Source: JAMDEO01 sp963775295
Lineage (GTDB): Bacteria; Actinomycetota; Thermoleophilia; RBG-16-64-13
Direction of reading: 5' to 3'
DNA length: 64,000 nucleotides
NCBI GenBank assembly: GCA_963775295.1
Contig: CAVZIK010000006.1
Span: 3,038,001 to 3,102,000 of the forward strand
Shown: in pieces, positions 41,167 to 49,429 of the stretch
Numbering within the stretch: position 1 is the first letter of the stretch
Layout: each line of letters starts with the position of its first letter
The notes under the pieces: generated by a model
Databases searched by the model: none
What the model saw: the letters and a program-made list of their open reading frames with translations, nothing else
What the model was told of the DNA's origin: nothing
Translations under genes and position numbers: made by a program

Positions 41167-42213
41167 CTACGGCTTGAGAAAGACCTTCAAGCATTCGTCT
41201 TTGTGATTTTCAAAGAGGTCATAGGCGGCAACCGCGTCTTCGAGGGCGAAGGTGTGCGTGCCGATGGAGGAGAGATCCACCCGACCGTACTCCACGAGCC
41301 GCATGAGCTTGGGAACGTGCACGAGGTTCCCCAACCCCATGACCACCTTGACGCCTTTGTAGATGAGCTCTTGGAGGGGAAACTCGACCGGCTGGGCGAA
41401 CAGGCCCACGCAGGAGACAGTGCCGTACCGCCTGATCATCTTGGTGGCGTTCAGGAAGGCGTTGGTGTTTCCGCTGGCTTCGAGGACCACGTCCACGCCT
41501 TCGCCGCCCATGGCCTCAAGAAGCTGCTCCACGGGGTCACCCCGGCGGATGTCGACGGGGATGGCCCCGTATTGCTCCGCGAGCGCAAGGCGGTTATCAA
41601 ACATATCGACGGCGAAGACCCTGCTGGGCCCGAATTGCCAGGAGGCGAGGATCGCGCACAGCCCCACGGGACCGCAACCGGAGACGACCACGGTGTCGCC
41701 CACCTTGATCTTCGCTTCGTTGGCGACGTGATAACCCGTACTGAACATGTCGATGACAAGCAGGGCCTGCTCGTCCGGAACGCTCTCCGGAATCGGCGTA
41801 AGGCAGAGGTCGGCGTTGGGCACCCGCACCAGTTCGGTGTGGACCCCGTCGAGGCCCATGGGCGAGAGGAAGGGACCGCCGCTGTACATGGACATCTCGA
41901 CGCAGTTCTGCACCGTGGAGGATTGGCAGGCCGCGCACTTGCCGCACCAGAGGGCGGGGGGAGATGCGACCCGGTCACCGGCTTTGAAGCGCTTGACGTC
42001 GGCTCCCATATCTTGGATGACGCCTACGAACTCGTGTCCCAGGATCGCTCCCGGTTCGATGCCGGGGATGCCGCCGTGTTTGATGTGTACGTCGGTGCCG
42101 CAAATGGCGGCGAGCGTCACCCGGATGAGCACATCCGACGGCTGCATAAGCCTGGCAGCGGGGACCTCGGCTACCCTGATCTTCTGACCCTCTTCGAGAA
42201 CGACCGCGCGCAT
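41167..42213 (-). CDS. Zinc-dependent medium-chain alcohol dehydrogenase
   Basis: A 348-residue MDR protein. Catalytic zinc ligands are Cys in AAICGTDVH and His-Glu in LGHEFVG; the structural zinc loop is C-x2-C-x2-C-x7-C (WCGKCAACQSSTVQNC). The NAD fold has VVVSGCGPVGLCAILAS and AVDMFDNRLALAE. It probably oxidises a secondary alcohol. Its place 23 bp after the E3 gene of an acetoin-dehydrogenase-like cluster suggests a 2,3-butanediol/acetoin dehydrogenase role (inference from context). Confidence 0.9.
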   Translation of the reverse strand: MRAVVLEEGQKIRVAEVPAARLMQPSDVLIRVTLAAICGTDVHIKHGGIPGIEPGAILGHEFVGVIQDMGADVKRFKAGDRVASPPALWCGKCAACQSSTVQNCVEMSMYSGGPFLSPMGLDGVHTELVRVPNADLCLTPIPESVPDEQALLVIDMFSTGYHVANEAKIKVGDTVVVSGCGPVGLCAILASWQFGPSRVFAVDMFDNRLALAEQYGAIPVDIRRGDPVEQLLEAMGGEGVDVVLEASGNTNAFLNATKMIRRYGTVSCVGLFAQPVEFPLQELIYKGVKVVMGLGNLVHVPKLMRLVEYGRVDLSSIGTHTFALEDAVAAYDLFENHKDECLKVFLKP

Positions 42214-42236
42214 CGCGTACCTCCCCAGTCTCGAAA

Positions 42237-43670
42237 CTACATGTGAAGAGCGCGGCCCTGGGCCGCCAGACCCGCCTCGCCCACGGCTTCAGACAGTGAG
42301 GGGTGGGCGCGCATAACCGAGGTGAACTCGTCGAGGGTGCTCTCCAGTTCCAAGGCCAGCACGGCCTCGGCCAGCATCTCTCCCACGTGCGGTCCGACCA
42401 TGTGCACCCCGAGGATCTGGCCGAAACGGGAGTCGGCCACAACCTTGACCAGTCCGCCCTCCACTCCCTGGGCGAGCGCCCTGCCGTTGGCCGCGAACAC
42501 GAACTTGCCCACCTTGACGTCGGGGTCCTTCTCGCGGGCCTGTGATTCGGTGAGCCCGACGCTGGCCACCTCCGGATCAGTGTAGGTCACCGAGGGGACG
42601 CGGTCCAGGCGAACCGGCTGGGGCGACAGGCCGGCCAATTTCTCCAAGGCGACGATGCCTTGCCTCGAGGCCACGTGAGCCAGCAGGGCCTTGCCGGTCA
42701 CGTCGCCGATGGCAAGGATGGAGGGGACGTTGGTCCGCTGGTACTCGTCGGTTATGATCCAGCCTTTGGCATCGGTTTTGACGCCCGCGGCTTCGAGGCC
42801 CAGGCCGTCGGTGAGCGGCCCGCGACCGGCGCCTATCAAGACGAACTCGGCTGTGACCATGCTTGCCACGTTGCAGCCCAACTCGACCAAGTGGACCTCG
42901 ACCCCGGCGCCCAGGTCCTTGACGGCGGTGATGGAGGTGCCGGTGTGGATGGTGACGCCTTCGGCCTTGAGGGCCTTGGCGATCTCCTTGCCCATGTCCT
43001 CGTCTTCGCGGGGCAGGACGCGCGGCAACATCTCCACGAGGGTGACGCTTGCGCCCAGCCTTGCGAAGATCTGACTCCACTCGCAGCCCACCGCGCCGGC
43101 CCCGACCACCACGATGCTCGCCGGCACGGCAGTGAGGGCAAGTGCACCGTCGGAATCGAGAACCCGAGACAGGTCGGCCCCGGGGATCGGCAACGCCAGC
43201 GGCCGCGAGCCGGTGGCGATGATGATGTGCTCGGCCTCCAGAGTCTCCGGGGCGGCAAGAGCCGTACCCTTGCCCGCGCCGATGTCGGCCTCGACCGGTT
43301 CGATGGAGATCGTCTTCGGACCGGTGAGCGTGGCTCGTCCGGTGACGATCTGTACCTTCCCGTGTTTGAGCAGTCCGCGGACTCCGCCCCTGAGACGAGC
43401 GACCACAGCATCCCGGCGGGCAATCGCCGCCGCGTAGTCCACCCGAGGCAGCGAGTCGACCATGATGCCGAACTTGCCCGCGGTCGATACTTCGTGGGCC
43501 ACCGCGGCTGTCTGCACCATGGCCTTGGTGGGGATGCAGCCCCTGTTGAGACAGACGCCTCCCAGGTGCGTATTTTCCACCAGGGTCACCTGCATGCCCA
43601 ATTGTGCCGCCCTGAGTGCGGCCACATATCCACCCGGACCCGCGCCGATAATGGCCAGATCAGTCTTCAT
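42237..43670 (-). CDS. lpdA: Dihydrolipoyl dehydrogenase (E3)
   Basis: A 477-residue protein from ATG at 43670 (GGGGGAA upstream); in-frame codons further upstream are discounted. FAD motif DLAIIGAGPGGYVAALRAAQ, redox disulfide GGVCLNRGCIPTKAMV, NAD motif VVVGAGAVGCEWSQIFARLG, and the C-terminal dimer region ending AHPSLSEAVGEA with active His. It reoxidises dihydrolipoamide on E2 with NAD+. It is encoded after E2, E1 beta and E1 alpha in one operon. Confidence 0.95.
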   Translation of the reverse strand: MKTDLAIIGAGPGGYVAALRAAQLGMQVTLVENTHLGGVCLNRGCIPTKAMVQTAAVAHEVSTAGKFGIMVDSLPRVDYAAAIARRDAVVARLRGGVRGLLKHGKVQIVTGRATLTGPKTISIEPVEADIGAGKGTALAAPETLEAEHIIIATGSRPLALPIPGADLSRVLDSDGALALTAVPASIVVVGAGAVGCEWSQIFARLGASVTLVEMLPRVLPREDEDMGKEIAKALKAEGVTIHTGTSITAVKDLGAGVEVHLVELGCNVASMVTAEFVLIGAGRGPLTDGLGLEAAGVKTDAKGWIITDEYQRTNVPSILAIGDVTGKALLAHVASRQGIVALEKLAGLSPQPVRLDRVPSVTYTDPEVASVGLTESQAREKDPDVKVGKFVFAANGRALAQGVEGGLVKVVADSRFGQILGVHMVGPHVGEMLAEAVLALELESTLDEFTSVMRAHPSLSEAVGEAGLAAQGRALHM

Positions 43671-43821
43671 TGAAACGAGTTCCCCCTGTTTCTGGGTTGT
43701 TCGACCTGGGGCCGATAGGGCCGGGGCCCGCTTGGCCCGCCCGGAAGGGCAGTGTCCGCAGGGGCAGGTCCGATCCAATCCCAGTTCGCATTCCTCTATG
43801 CCGGTCACTCTCCCCCGGCGT

Positions 43822-45210
43822 CTAGACCAGGATGCTCAGCGGCTGAGCCAGGTAGTCCATCAGTATCCGCAGGAATTCCGCGGCCGGAGCCCCATCGACC
43901 ATGCGATGGTCGCAGGTGAGCGACAGACCCATGGTGGCGTGCACGGTAGGCAGGCCATCGACGGCGACCACTGTGTCCTGCATGCGGCCCACGCCCAGAA
44001 TGGCAGCCTCGGGTTGGTTGATGATCGGGCTGAAGAAGTCGACGGAACGGTAGGGGCCCAGGGTGCTCACGGTGAAGGTGCCTCCGCTGATGTCGTCGGG
44101 AAGCAACTTGTTCTCCCGGGCGCGCCCGGCCAAAGCCTTGATCTCGCGGGCGATCTCGGCCAACCCCTTGCGGTTGGCCTCTCTGACCACCGGAACGATG
44201 AGACCGTCAGTCAGGGCGACAGCCACGCCCACATTGACGTTGCGCCAGATCTTGATCACGTCTCCATCGAGGGTGGCGTTGAGCTTGGGCAGCTTCTCCA
44301 GGGTGAGAGCCACGGCTTTCACGGTGGCTGCGGTGATGTTGACCCTGTCGTCGTCGGGCCGGGTGACGTTGATCTGGGCGATGAGTTCCTTGAGCTTCTG
44401 CACATCGGCCGTGCCCGAGTAGGTGACGGTGGGGGCGATGGTGCGGCTGTTATCCATATGCTCGCCGATCATACGGCGCATGCCTGAGTAGGGGATCTCT
44501 TCCAGGATGCCGCCGCGGATGTCGATGGCGGCCCCGGTGCCTGAAGGAGCCGCCGTTGCGGCCGGCGCGGCGGTGCGGGCTACGTCATCGGCTTTCACCC
44601 GGCCGCTCGGGCCGCTACCCGTGACGCCGGCGAGGTCGATTCCCATTTCGGCGGCCATCTTCTTGGCCACCGGGGTGGCGAAGGCCTCAGCGGCCGCAGG
44701 CGCGGCCGGCCGAGCCGCCGCGGCGTTGACGTCCTCAAGGGTAACGCGACCGTTCGGACCGGTGCCCGCCACGAAAGCCAGATCGATGCCCAATTCGGTC
44801 GCCAGCTTCTTGGCGGCGGGGCTGGCCACCACTCGCTCCCCGGGGGCTCGAACCGGCGCTGTCACAGCCGCGGGTTTCTCCGCAGCAGCCGCCTCGGCGA
44901 CGACTGGAGCCGCGGCGGCCCCACTCACTGCCGCTCCACTCGGCGTCCCGCCAAAAGCGGATATGTCCTCTCCCGGACGACCGATGACACCGATGGGTTC
45001 GCCCACCGGGGCTTCGCCATCGTCAGGGAGAAGTATCTTGAGAAGCACGCCGGCGACCTGGGATTCGAGCTCGTAGACGATCTTCTCGGTCGTAATCTCG
45101 GCGATCACCTGTCCGACCGCAATCTGGTCGCCCTCGGCCACTTTCCACTGGCCGATGGTCCCGGTCTCCATCAGCAGCCCAAGTTTGGGCATGACAACTA
45201 CTTCAGCCAT
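43822..45210 (-). CDS. acoC: Dihydrolipoamide acyltransferase (E2) with two peripheral-subunit-binding domains
   Basis: A 462-residue E2. Lipoyl domain 1-80, with Lys43 in ITTEKIVYELES. Ala/Pro-rich linker. First E3/E1-binding domain about 128-163 (ASPAAKKLATELGIDLAFVA, GTGPNGRVTLEDV) and a second about 177-212 (ATPVAKKMAAEMGIDLAGVT, GSGPSGRVKADDV). Catalytic domain 230-462 with DHRMVDG (His435, Asp439). Two tandem binding domains after a single lipoyl domain are unusual. It transfers the acyl group made by E1 to CoA. The gene name rests on the AcoABCL-like operon order. Confidence 0.9.
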   Translation of the reverse strand: MAEVVVMPKLGLLMETGTIGQWKVAEGDQIAVGQVIAEITTEKIVYELESQVAGVLLKILLPDDGEAPVGEPIGVIGRPGEDISAFGGTPSGAAVSGAAAAPVVAEAAAAEKPAAVTAPVRAPGERVVASPAAKKLATELGIDLAFVAGTGPNGRVTLEDVNAAAARPAAPAAAEAFATPVAKKMAAEMGIDLAGVTGSGPSGRVKADDVARTAAPAATAAPSGTGAAIDIRGGILEEIPYSGMRRMIGEHMDNSRTIAPTVTYSGTADVQKLKELIAQINVTRPDDDRVNITAATVKAVALTLEKLPKLNATLDGDVIKIWRNVNVGVAVALTDGLIVPVVREANRKGLAEIAREIKALAGRARENKLLPDDISGGTFTVSTLGPYRSVDFFSPIINQPEAAILGVGRMQDTVVAVDGLPTVHATMGLSLTCDHRMVDGAPAAEFLRILMDYLAQPLSILV

Positions 45211-45211
45211 G

Positions 45212-46192
45212 TCAACCCACCAGCTCCTTCACCGCGGCCACGATCTTAGGCGCCTTGACGATGAACTCCGCTTCGAGCACGGGAGAGAAAGGAACCGGGG
45301 TGTCCGGACCCGCCACCCGCACGATGGGGGCATCCAAAAGATCGAAGCCCTCGCTCGCGACGATGGCCGCGATCTCGCCGCCGAATCCACCGGTGAGGCA
45401 GGCCTCGTGGACGATGACCAGACGATGGGTCTTGGCCACCGACTCGAGGATCGCCCCTTTGTCGAGGGGAATTAGGGTACGCAGGTCGAGCACCTCTGCG
45501 CTGATGCCTTGCTCTTCCAGTGTCTCGGCAGCGCTCAAGCATTCGCGCACCATGGCTGAGTAGCACACCAGGGTCACGTCGGTACCCTCGCGTTTGATGT
45601 CGGCTTTGCCCAAGGGGATGGTGTAGTCGCCTTCAGGGACCTCCCCCTTCGTGGCGTAGAGCATCTTGTGCTCGAGAAATACGACGGGGTTGTCATCTCT
45701 TATGGAGGCGATGAGAAGGCCTTTGGCGTCATACGGGGTGGCAGGGATCACAGTCTTGAGACCAGCCGTATGACAGAGCATGGCCTCGAGCGACTGGGAG
45801 TGATGGGCGGCGGTGCCCATGCCGGCGCCGAGCGCGGTCCGCACGACCATGGGGCACCTCATCTGCCCGCCAAACATGTAGTGGAACTTGGCCGCCTGGT
45901 TGGTAAGTTCGTCCATGCAGATGGGGAGAAAATCCATGAAGAGAATCTCCACACAAGGCCGCAGTCCGGCCGCCGCCGCACCCACAGCGGTCCCAACGAT
46001 GGCGGTTTCGGAGATGGGGGTGTCGAGCACCCGCTCCGGAAACTCCGCGAAGACCCCGTATCCGGTGACGCCGAAGCTGCCCCCGAATTTGCCCACGTCC
46101 TCTCCATAGATGTAGACGTCCGGATCGCGGCGCATTTCGAGCTTTAGTGCATCGGCGATAGCCTCGCCGTAATTCATGGTGATGGTTCCCAC
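45212..46192 (-). CDS. acoB: 2-oxoacid/acetoin dehydrogenase E1 beta subunit
   Basis: A 326-residue transketolase-type beta subunit: ITMNYGEAIADALKLEMRRD, VYIYGEDVGKFGGSFGVT, PISETAIVGTAVGAAAAGLR (TPP-binding Glu), IPLDKGAILESVAKTHRLVI and a C-terminal domain. GTG at 46192 has GGGGG nine bases upstream. It is followed one base later by the E2 gene. With E1 alpha it forms the TPP-dependent decarboxylase/cleaving component. Confidence 0.92.
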   Translation of the reverse strand: MGTITMNYGEAIADALKLEMRRDPDVYIYGEDVGKFGGSFGVTGYGVFAEFPERVLDTPISETAIVGTAVGAAAAGLRPCVEILFMDFLPICMDELTNQAAKFHYMFGGQMRCPMVVRTALGAGMGTAAHHSQSLEAMLCHTAGLKTVIPATPYDAKGLLIASIRDDNPVVFLEHKMLYATKGEVPEGDYTIPLGKADIKREGTDVTLVCYSAMVRECLSAAETLEEQGISAEVLDLRTLIPLDKGAILESVAKTHRLVIVHEACLTGGFGGEIAAIVASEGFDLLDAPIVRVAGPDTPVPFSPVLEAEFIVKAPKIVAAVKELVG

Positions 46193-46215
46193 GTTCGCTG
46201 GCCCCCTTCCCTTTC

Positions 46216-47196
46216 CTAGGCGCTGTAGACGTCGGTGTAGAGCTCTTCGAGGGCCGGGAACGGGCTGGCCTTCCCAAACTCGAGAGCCGCCCGCATCTCG
46301 GCGTCGGCCTCAGCCTGGATCTTATCGATATCGGCCTCGGTGGCCCACTTCTTGGAACGGAGCAACTTGGCCGCGAGGATCAGCGGGTCCCGATCGAGCC
46401 AGGCCTGATGCTCGGCCGGGTCGCGGTACGTAGCCGCGTCGCCGATGAAGTGGCCCCAATGCCGCCAGGTTCTGCAATCGAGCAGGGTGGGGCCGCCACC
46501 ATTGCGAGCCCTGTCCACCGCCTCGCGGGCGGCCTCGCGCATGGCAACCACGTCATTGCCGTCGACGGTCACGCCGGGAAACCCGTAGGAGGCGGCGCGA
46601 TCGGCGACCTGGACCTTCATGTAGTCGCGCTGGCAGTTAGCGACGCCGTAGAGGTTGTTTTCCACCACGTAGACGGCGGGCAGATCCCAAATAGCAGCCA
46701 TGTTAAGAGCCTCGTGGAAGGTGCCTCGGTTGGTGGAGGCGTCGCCCAGGAAGGTCACGGCCACGCGGTCTCTGTACTTGTGCTTGCAGGCAAAAGCCGC
46801 GCCGGTGCCGATATGCATACAGGCGCCCACGATGCCATTGGCTCCCAGGACGTTGAGAGAAACGTCCGCGATGTGCATGGAACCGCCTTTGCCATGGCAG
46901 AAGCCGTCGGAGCGCCCGAACAACTCGGCGAACATGCGCTTGGTGTCGGCGCCCTTGGCGATAAGATGGCCGTGGCCCCGGTGATGACTGCTTATGAAGT
47001 CCGCGGGCTCGAGTACCGACATCACCCCCACCGCAATGGCCTCTTCCCCGCTGTAGAGATGGAGGAACCCGGGCATCTCGCCCTTGAGGAATTCCTTGTG
47101 AGCGGTCTCTTCGAAGGCCCGAATCCGTACCATCGTCCGGTATAGGTCGAGAAGAGTCGCCTTGTCCACCTTTTCTGCCATCTTTCCTGCCGCCAT
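46216..47196 (-). CDS. acoA: 2-oxoacid/acetoin dehydrogenase E1 alpha subunit
   Basis: A 326-residue protein from ATG at 47196 with GGGGG at good spacing. HLYSGEEAIAVGVMSVLEPA and SSHHRGHGHLIAKGADTKRM match E1 alpha; the TPP motif is GDASTNRGTFHEALNMAA and ends VVENN. GFCHGKGGSMHIAD is conserved. The compact length and absence of extra N-terminal sequence resemble AcoA of acetoin dehydrogenase, which splits acetoin to acetyl-CoA and acetaldehyde; pyruvate or branched-chain substrates cannot be excluded. The neighbouring short-chain and zinc dehydrogenases support acetoin/butanediol. Confidence 0.9.
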   Translation of the reverse strand: MAAGKMAEKVDKATLLDLYRTMVRIRAFEETAHKEFLKGEMPGFLHLYSGEEAIAVGVMSVLEPADFISSHHRGHGHLIAKGADTKRMFAELFGRSDGFCHGKGGSMHIADVSLNVLGANGIVGACMHIGTGAAFACKHKYRDRVAVTFLGDASTNRGTFHEALNMAAIWDLPAVYVVENNLYGVANCQRDYMKVQVADRAASYGFPGVTVDGNDVVAMREAAREAVDRARNGGGPTLLDCRTWRHWGHFIGDAATYRDPAEHQAWLDRDPLILAAKLLRSKKWATEADIDKIQAEADAEMRAALEFGKASPFPALEELYTDVYSA

Positions 47197-47264
47197 ATCA
47201 CTACCCCCATATTTCCAAAGCAAGGTGCTCGTTCAGATCGTTCAAGTCGAGTGCCGGCGCTGCG

Positions 47265-48041
47265 TCATTCCGGGCCAGCTCCATACTGCATCCCCCCATC
47301 GATCATGTACATGCCACCGGTGCAGTTGCGTGCGGAGTCGGAAGCCAGGAAAAGCATGAGTTCAGCCACTTCTTCCGGCTGGACGAAGCGCTTGAGGAAC
47401 GTGGCCGCCTGCAACATTGCCCGGCCCTTCACGGGGTCCCCAAGACCGACTTCGTTCTCGACGATGCGCATCATCGGAGTGTCGACCAAACCCGGATTGA
47501 CAGTGTTCACACGGATGTTCTTGGGAGCGAGTTCGCGAGCCGCCACCTTCATGATGCCACTGAGCGCATGCTTGCTGGCGGTGTAGGCGACGGCTTCGGG
47601 ATTGCCGATGATCGCTCCCACCGATGAGGTGATGACGATGCTGCCCCCGCCGCGCTTCGCGATGTAGGGAGCCGAGGTCTTGATGGTGATGAGAACTCCC
47701 GTCACATTGACGTGCATGACCCGCTCGAAGTTGTCGATAGGCGCGTCCACGATGGGTTTCTGGACGCCGAATATGCCAGCATTCGGGAGAACAATGTCGA
47801 TGCCGCCGTAAGTCTCTACGGCCTTGGCCATGGCCTGCTGCATCTGGCCTTCGTCGGCCACGTTGGCGACGAAGGGCGTCACGTTCGCGCCCAGTTCGCC
47901 AACCGCGTTCTGAAGCGCAGCGGCCTCAACATCGATGGCAAGAACGCTCGCGCCTTCTGTGGCAAACAGCTTGGTCGCCGCCAGGCCGATACCCGATGCA
48001 GCACCCGTGATCACGGCGACCTTTCCGGACAATCTGTTCAA
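47265..48041 (-). CDS. Short-chain dehydrogenase/reductase, first gene of the aco-like operon
   Basis: A 258-residue SDR from TTG at 48041, supported by AGGA six bases upstream; the open frame extends further but crosses a terminator and promoter. NAD motif GKVAVITGAASGIGLAATKL, active-site Ser in VITSSVGAIIG, YTASK catalytic pair, and C-terminal NCTGGMYMIDGG. Because it leads the operon that encodes an acetoin-dehydrogenase-like complex it may be an acetoin/diacetyl reductase or butanediol dehydrogenase; other hydroxy substrates fit equally. Confidence 0.88.
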   Translation of the reverse strand: MNRLSGKVAVITGAASGIGLAATKLFATEGASVLAIDVEAAALQNAVGELGANVTPFVANVADEGQMQQAMAKAVETYGGIDIVLPNAGIFGVQKPIVDAPIDNFERVMHVNVTGVLITIKTSAPYIAKRGGGSIVITSSVGAIIGNPEAVAYTASKHALSGIMKVAARELAPKNIRVNTVNPGLVDTPMMRIVENEVGLGDPVKGRAMLQAATFLKRFVQPEEVAELMLFLASDSARNCTGGMYMIDGGMQYGAGPE

Positions 48042-48065
48042 TTTTGGTCCTTTCTCCGCAGTTGA

Positions 48066-48113
48066 CAAACAGAAAAGCGCTTCCCCGCACGTAGGATCCG
48101 TGCAGGGAAGCGC
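48066..48113 (-). terminator. Intrinsic terminator or attenuator in the leader of the aco-like operon
   Basis: The minus strand has a stem GCGCTTCCC-C-GCACG read as complements at 48077-48091 and 48099-48113 (one mismatch), loop of seven, then TTTTCTGTTTG. This is a good intrinsic terminator. It lies between a predicted promoter (48176-48204) and the first gene (48041), so it can attenuate the operon. An alternative pairing of upstream GGAAG with CTTCC of the terminator arm is possible. Confidence 0.7.
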
Positions 48114-48168
48114 CCTTACTTCCGGCTGGCCCTCTGTCAAACCACATATCGGACTAAGCAACTCAATC

Positions 48169-48182
48169 GTAGTGAACACTAC
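48169..48182. promoter_or_regulatory. Perfect palindrome covering the -10 box
   Basis: GTAGTGAACACTAC, a perfect 14-bp palindrome with 6-base arms and an AA/TT core, overlaps the predicted -10 of the aco-like promoter. Its placement suits a repressor. The protein that binds it is unknown. Confidence 0.55.
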
Positions 48183-48204
48183 CATCCGTCGCGACCGCAG
48201 TCAA
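48176..48204 (-). promoter_or_regulatory. Promoter of the aco-like operon
   Basis: TTGACT (48204-48199) and TAGTGT (48181-48176) on the minus strand are 17 bases apart, an optimal spacing. Transcription would begin near 48168 and run through the terminator hairpin into the SDR gene. Confidence 0.55.
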
Positions 48205-48282
48205 GAGAGCAACACAGAAGGCGGAAGTGACGCCCAAAGATGAGGCCGACCGGCCTTGGGCCGGGCCCAGGCCGGGGGGCGA

Positions 48283-49098
48283 TCACCCCCAGTTCACGCC
48301 CAGATCGCCCACGGTCGACGCGAACGCGTCGACGATGTGAGTACCGCCGTCGACCATGATGGTGGTCCCGGTGATGAAGGACGAGTCGTCGCCGGCCAGG
48401 AACGCGCACACCCCAGCCACCTCGGAGGGAACGGCCACGCGACGAAGGGGAACGTTCTTCGGCAGCCGCCCATAGACGTCGTCCAAATCGGTGTCGAGAG
48501 CGTTGGCCATAGGCGTGAGGACGTTGTCCAGCATCTTGGTCTTGATGGGCCCCGGACAGATGACGTTGCAGCGGATCTTGTCCTTGCCGTAGTCGAGGGC
48601 GACCTGCTTGGTCAGGTGGATGAGACCGGCTTTGGTCGCACAGTAGGCAGGGGACCCGGGCACGCAGCGCACCCCCGCCAGCGAGGCAATGTTTATGATG
48701 GAGCCGCCGCCCGCCTCGATCATGTATGGGAGAGCTTCCTTCATCGTGAGAAACGGTCCGGTGAGGTTAATCTCAAGCTCCTGACGCCAGATGGCCGAAT
48801 CCATCTGGACGACGGTACCGGCATACTCCACCCCCGCGTTATTCACGAGAATGTCCAGCCGGCCGCCAATCGCGAGGGCGGTCTCTACCATCCGCTTGGC
48901 GTCTTCGTCGCGGCACACATCAGCAACGCAGGCGGTGACACACCCGGTGGGGAGCGATGCCGCCACTCCCTCCAGCATCTCCTGCCGCCGCCCCGTGATA
49001 CAGACCTTCGCACCCTCGGCGACGAGTCGTTCCGTGATCGCCGCGCCGATGCCGGTTCCTCCGCCTGTGACCAGGGCGACTTTTCCCTCGAGCTGCAT
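48283..49098 (-). CDS. Short-chain dehydrogenase/reductase
   Basis: A 271-residue SDR with GKVALVTGGGTGIGAAITER, NNAGVEYAGTVV, IINIASLAGVRC, catalytic YCATK, and a C-terminal ITGTTIMVDGGTHIVDAFAS extension. ATG at 49098 follows AAAGGAG. It oxidises or reduces an unidentified hydroxy/keto compound. It lies downstream of the UbiD-type decarboxylase genes on the same strand (gap 106 bp), so it may belong to that unit rather than to the aco-like operon, from which a promoter and terminator separate it. Confidence 0.88.
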   Translation of the reverse strand: MQLEGKVALVTGGGTGIGAAITERLVAEGAKVCITGRRQEMLEGVAASLPTGCVTACVADVCRDEDAKRMVETALAIGGRLDILVNNAGVEYAGTVVQMDSAIWRQELEINLTGPFLTMKEALPYMIEAGGGSIINIASLAGVRCVPGSPAYCATKAGLIHLTKQVALDYGKDKIRCNVICPGPIKTKMLDNVLTPMANALDTDLDDVYGRLPKNVPLRRVAVPSEVAGVCAFLAGDDSSFITGTTIMVDGGTHIVDAFASTVGDLGVNWG

Positions 49099-49204
49099 AG
49101 CCCACTCCTTTCAGAATATAAAGACAACCGAGCGACGCGAGCGGCGTCGCGAGAGCAACCTACTTCCAGCAAGCGGCCAACTTACACCCCGGCGACAAAG
49201 GCTG

Positions 49205-49429
49205 TCAACGCGGGTCGGGCACAGGCAGAGGGCTGCTCAACTCGTCGAGATCCACCCCGTCGAGTTGGAAGAAGGGATCGCGCTGCTGGGGATCGGTGAT
49301 GCTCTCGGGTTCGGTGCTCCGCCACGAGTAGTTGCAGCGCAGGCAACCGTAGATCTCCCAGGCCCCGCTGCCGTCAGGAGCGCGGGCCGTCACCCTCGCG
49401 GTATCGGCAAGGCAACGCACGCATCTCAT
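49205..49429 (-). CDS. Hydroxyarylic acid decarboxylase small subunit (VdcD/BsdD type)
   Basis: A 74-residue protein: CVRCLADTARVTARAPDG at the start, then GAWEIYGCLRCNYSWRSTEP, with CxxC pairs that likely bind metal. Size and the C-x2-C...C-x2-C-x-YxWRxTEP pattern match subunit D of non-oxidative 4-hydroxybenzoate/vanillate decarboxylases. Its ATG overlaps the UbiD-like gene (ATGA), the normal C-D gene order. The subunit B prenyltransferase (UbiX-like) that makes the prenylated flavin cofactor is not in this window. Confidence 0.82.
   Translation of the reverse strand: MRCVRCLADTARVTARAPDGSGAWEIYGCLRCNYSWRSTEPESITDPQQRDPFFQLDGVDLDELSSPLPVPDPR

Noticed and set aside
41113..43673. Long plus-strand frames opposite the zinc dehydrogenase and lpdA genes
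   Set aside because: Composition rich in His, Gly, Arg and Asp without motifs, and fully overlapped by well-supported genes.
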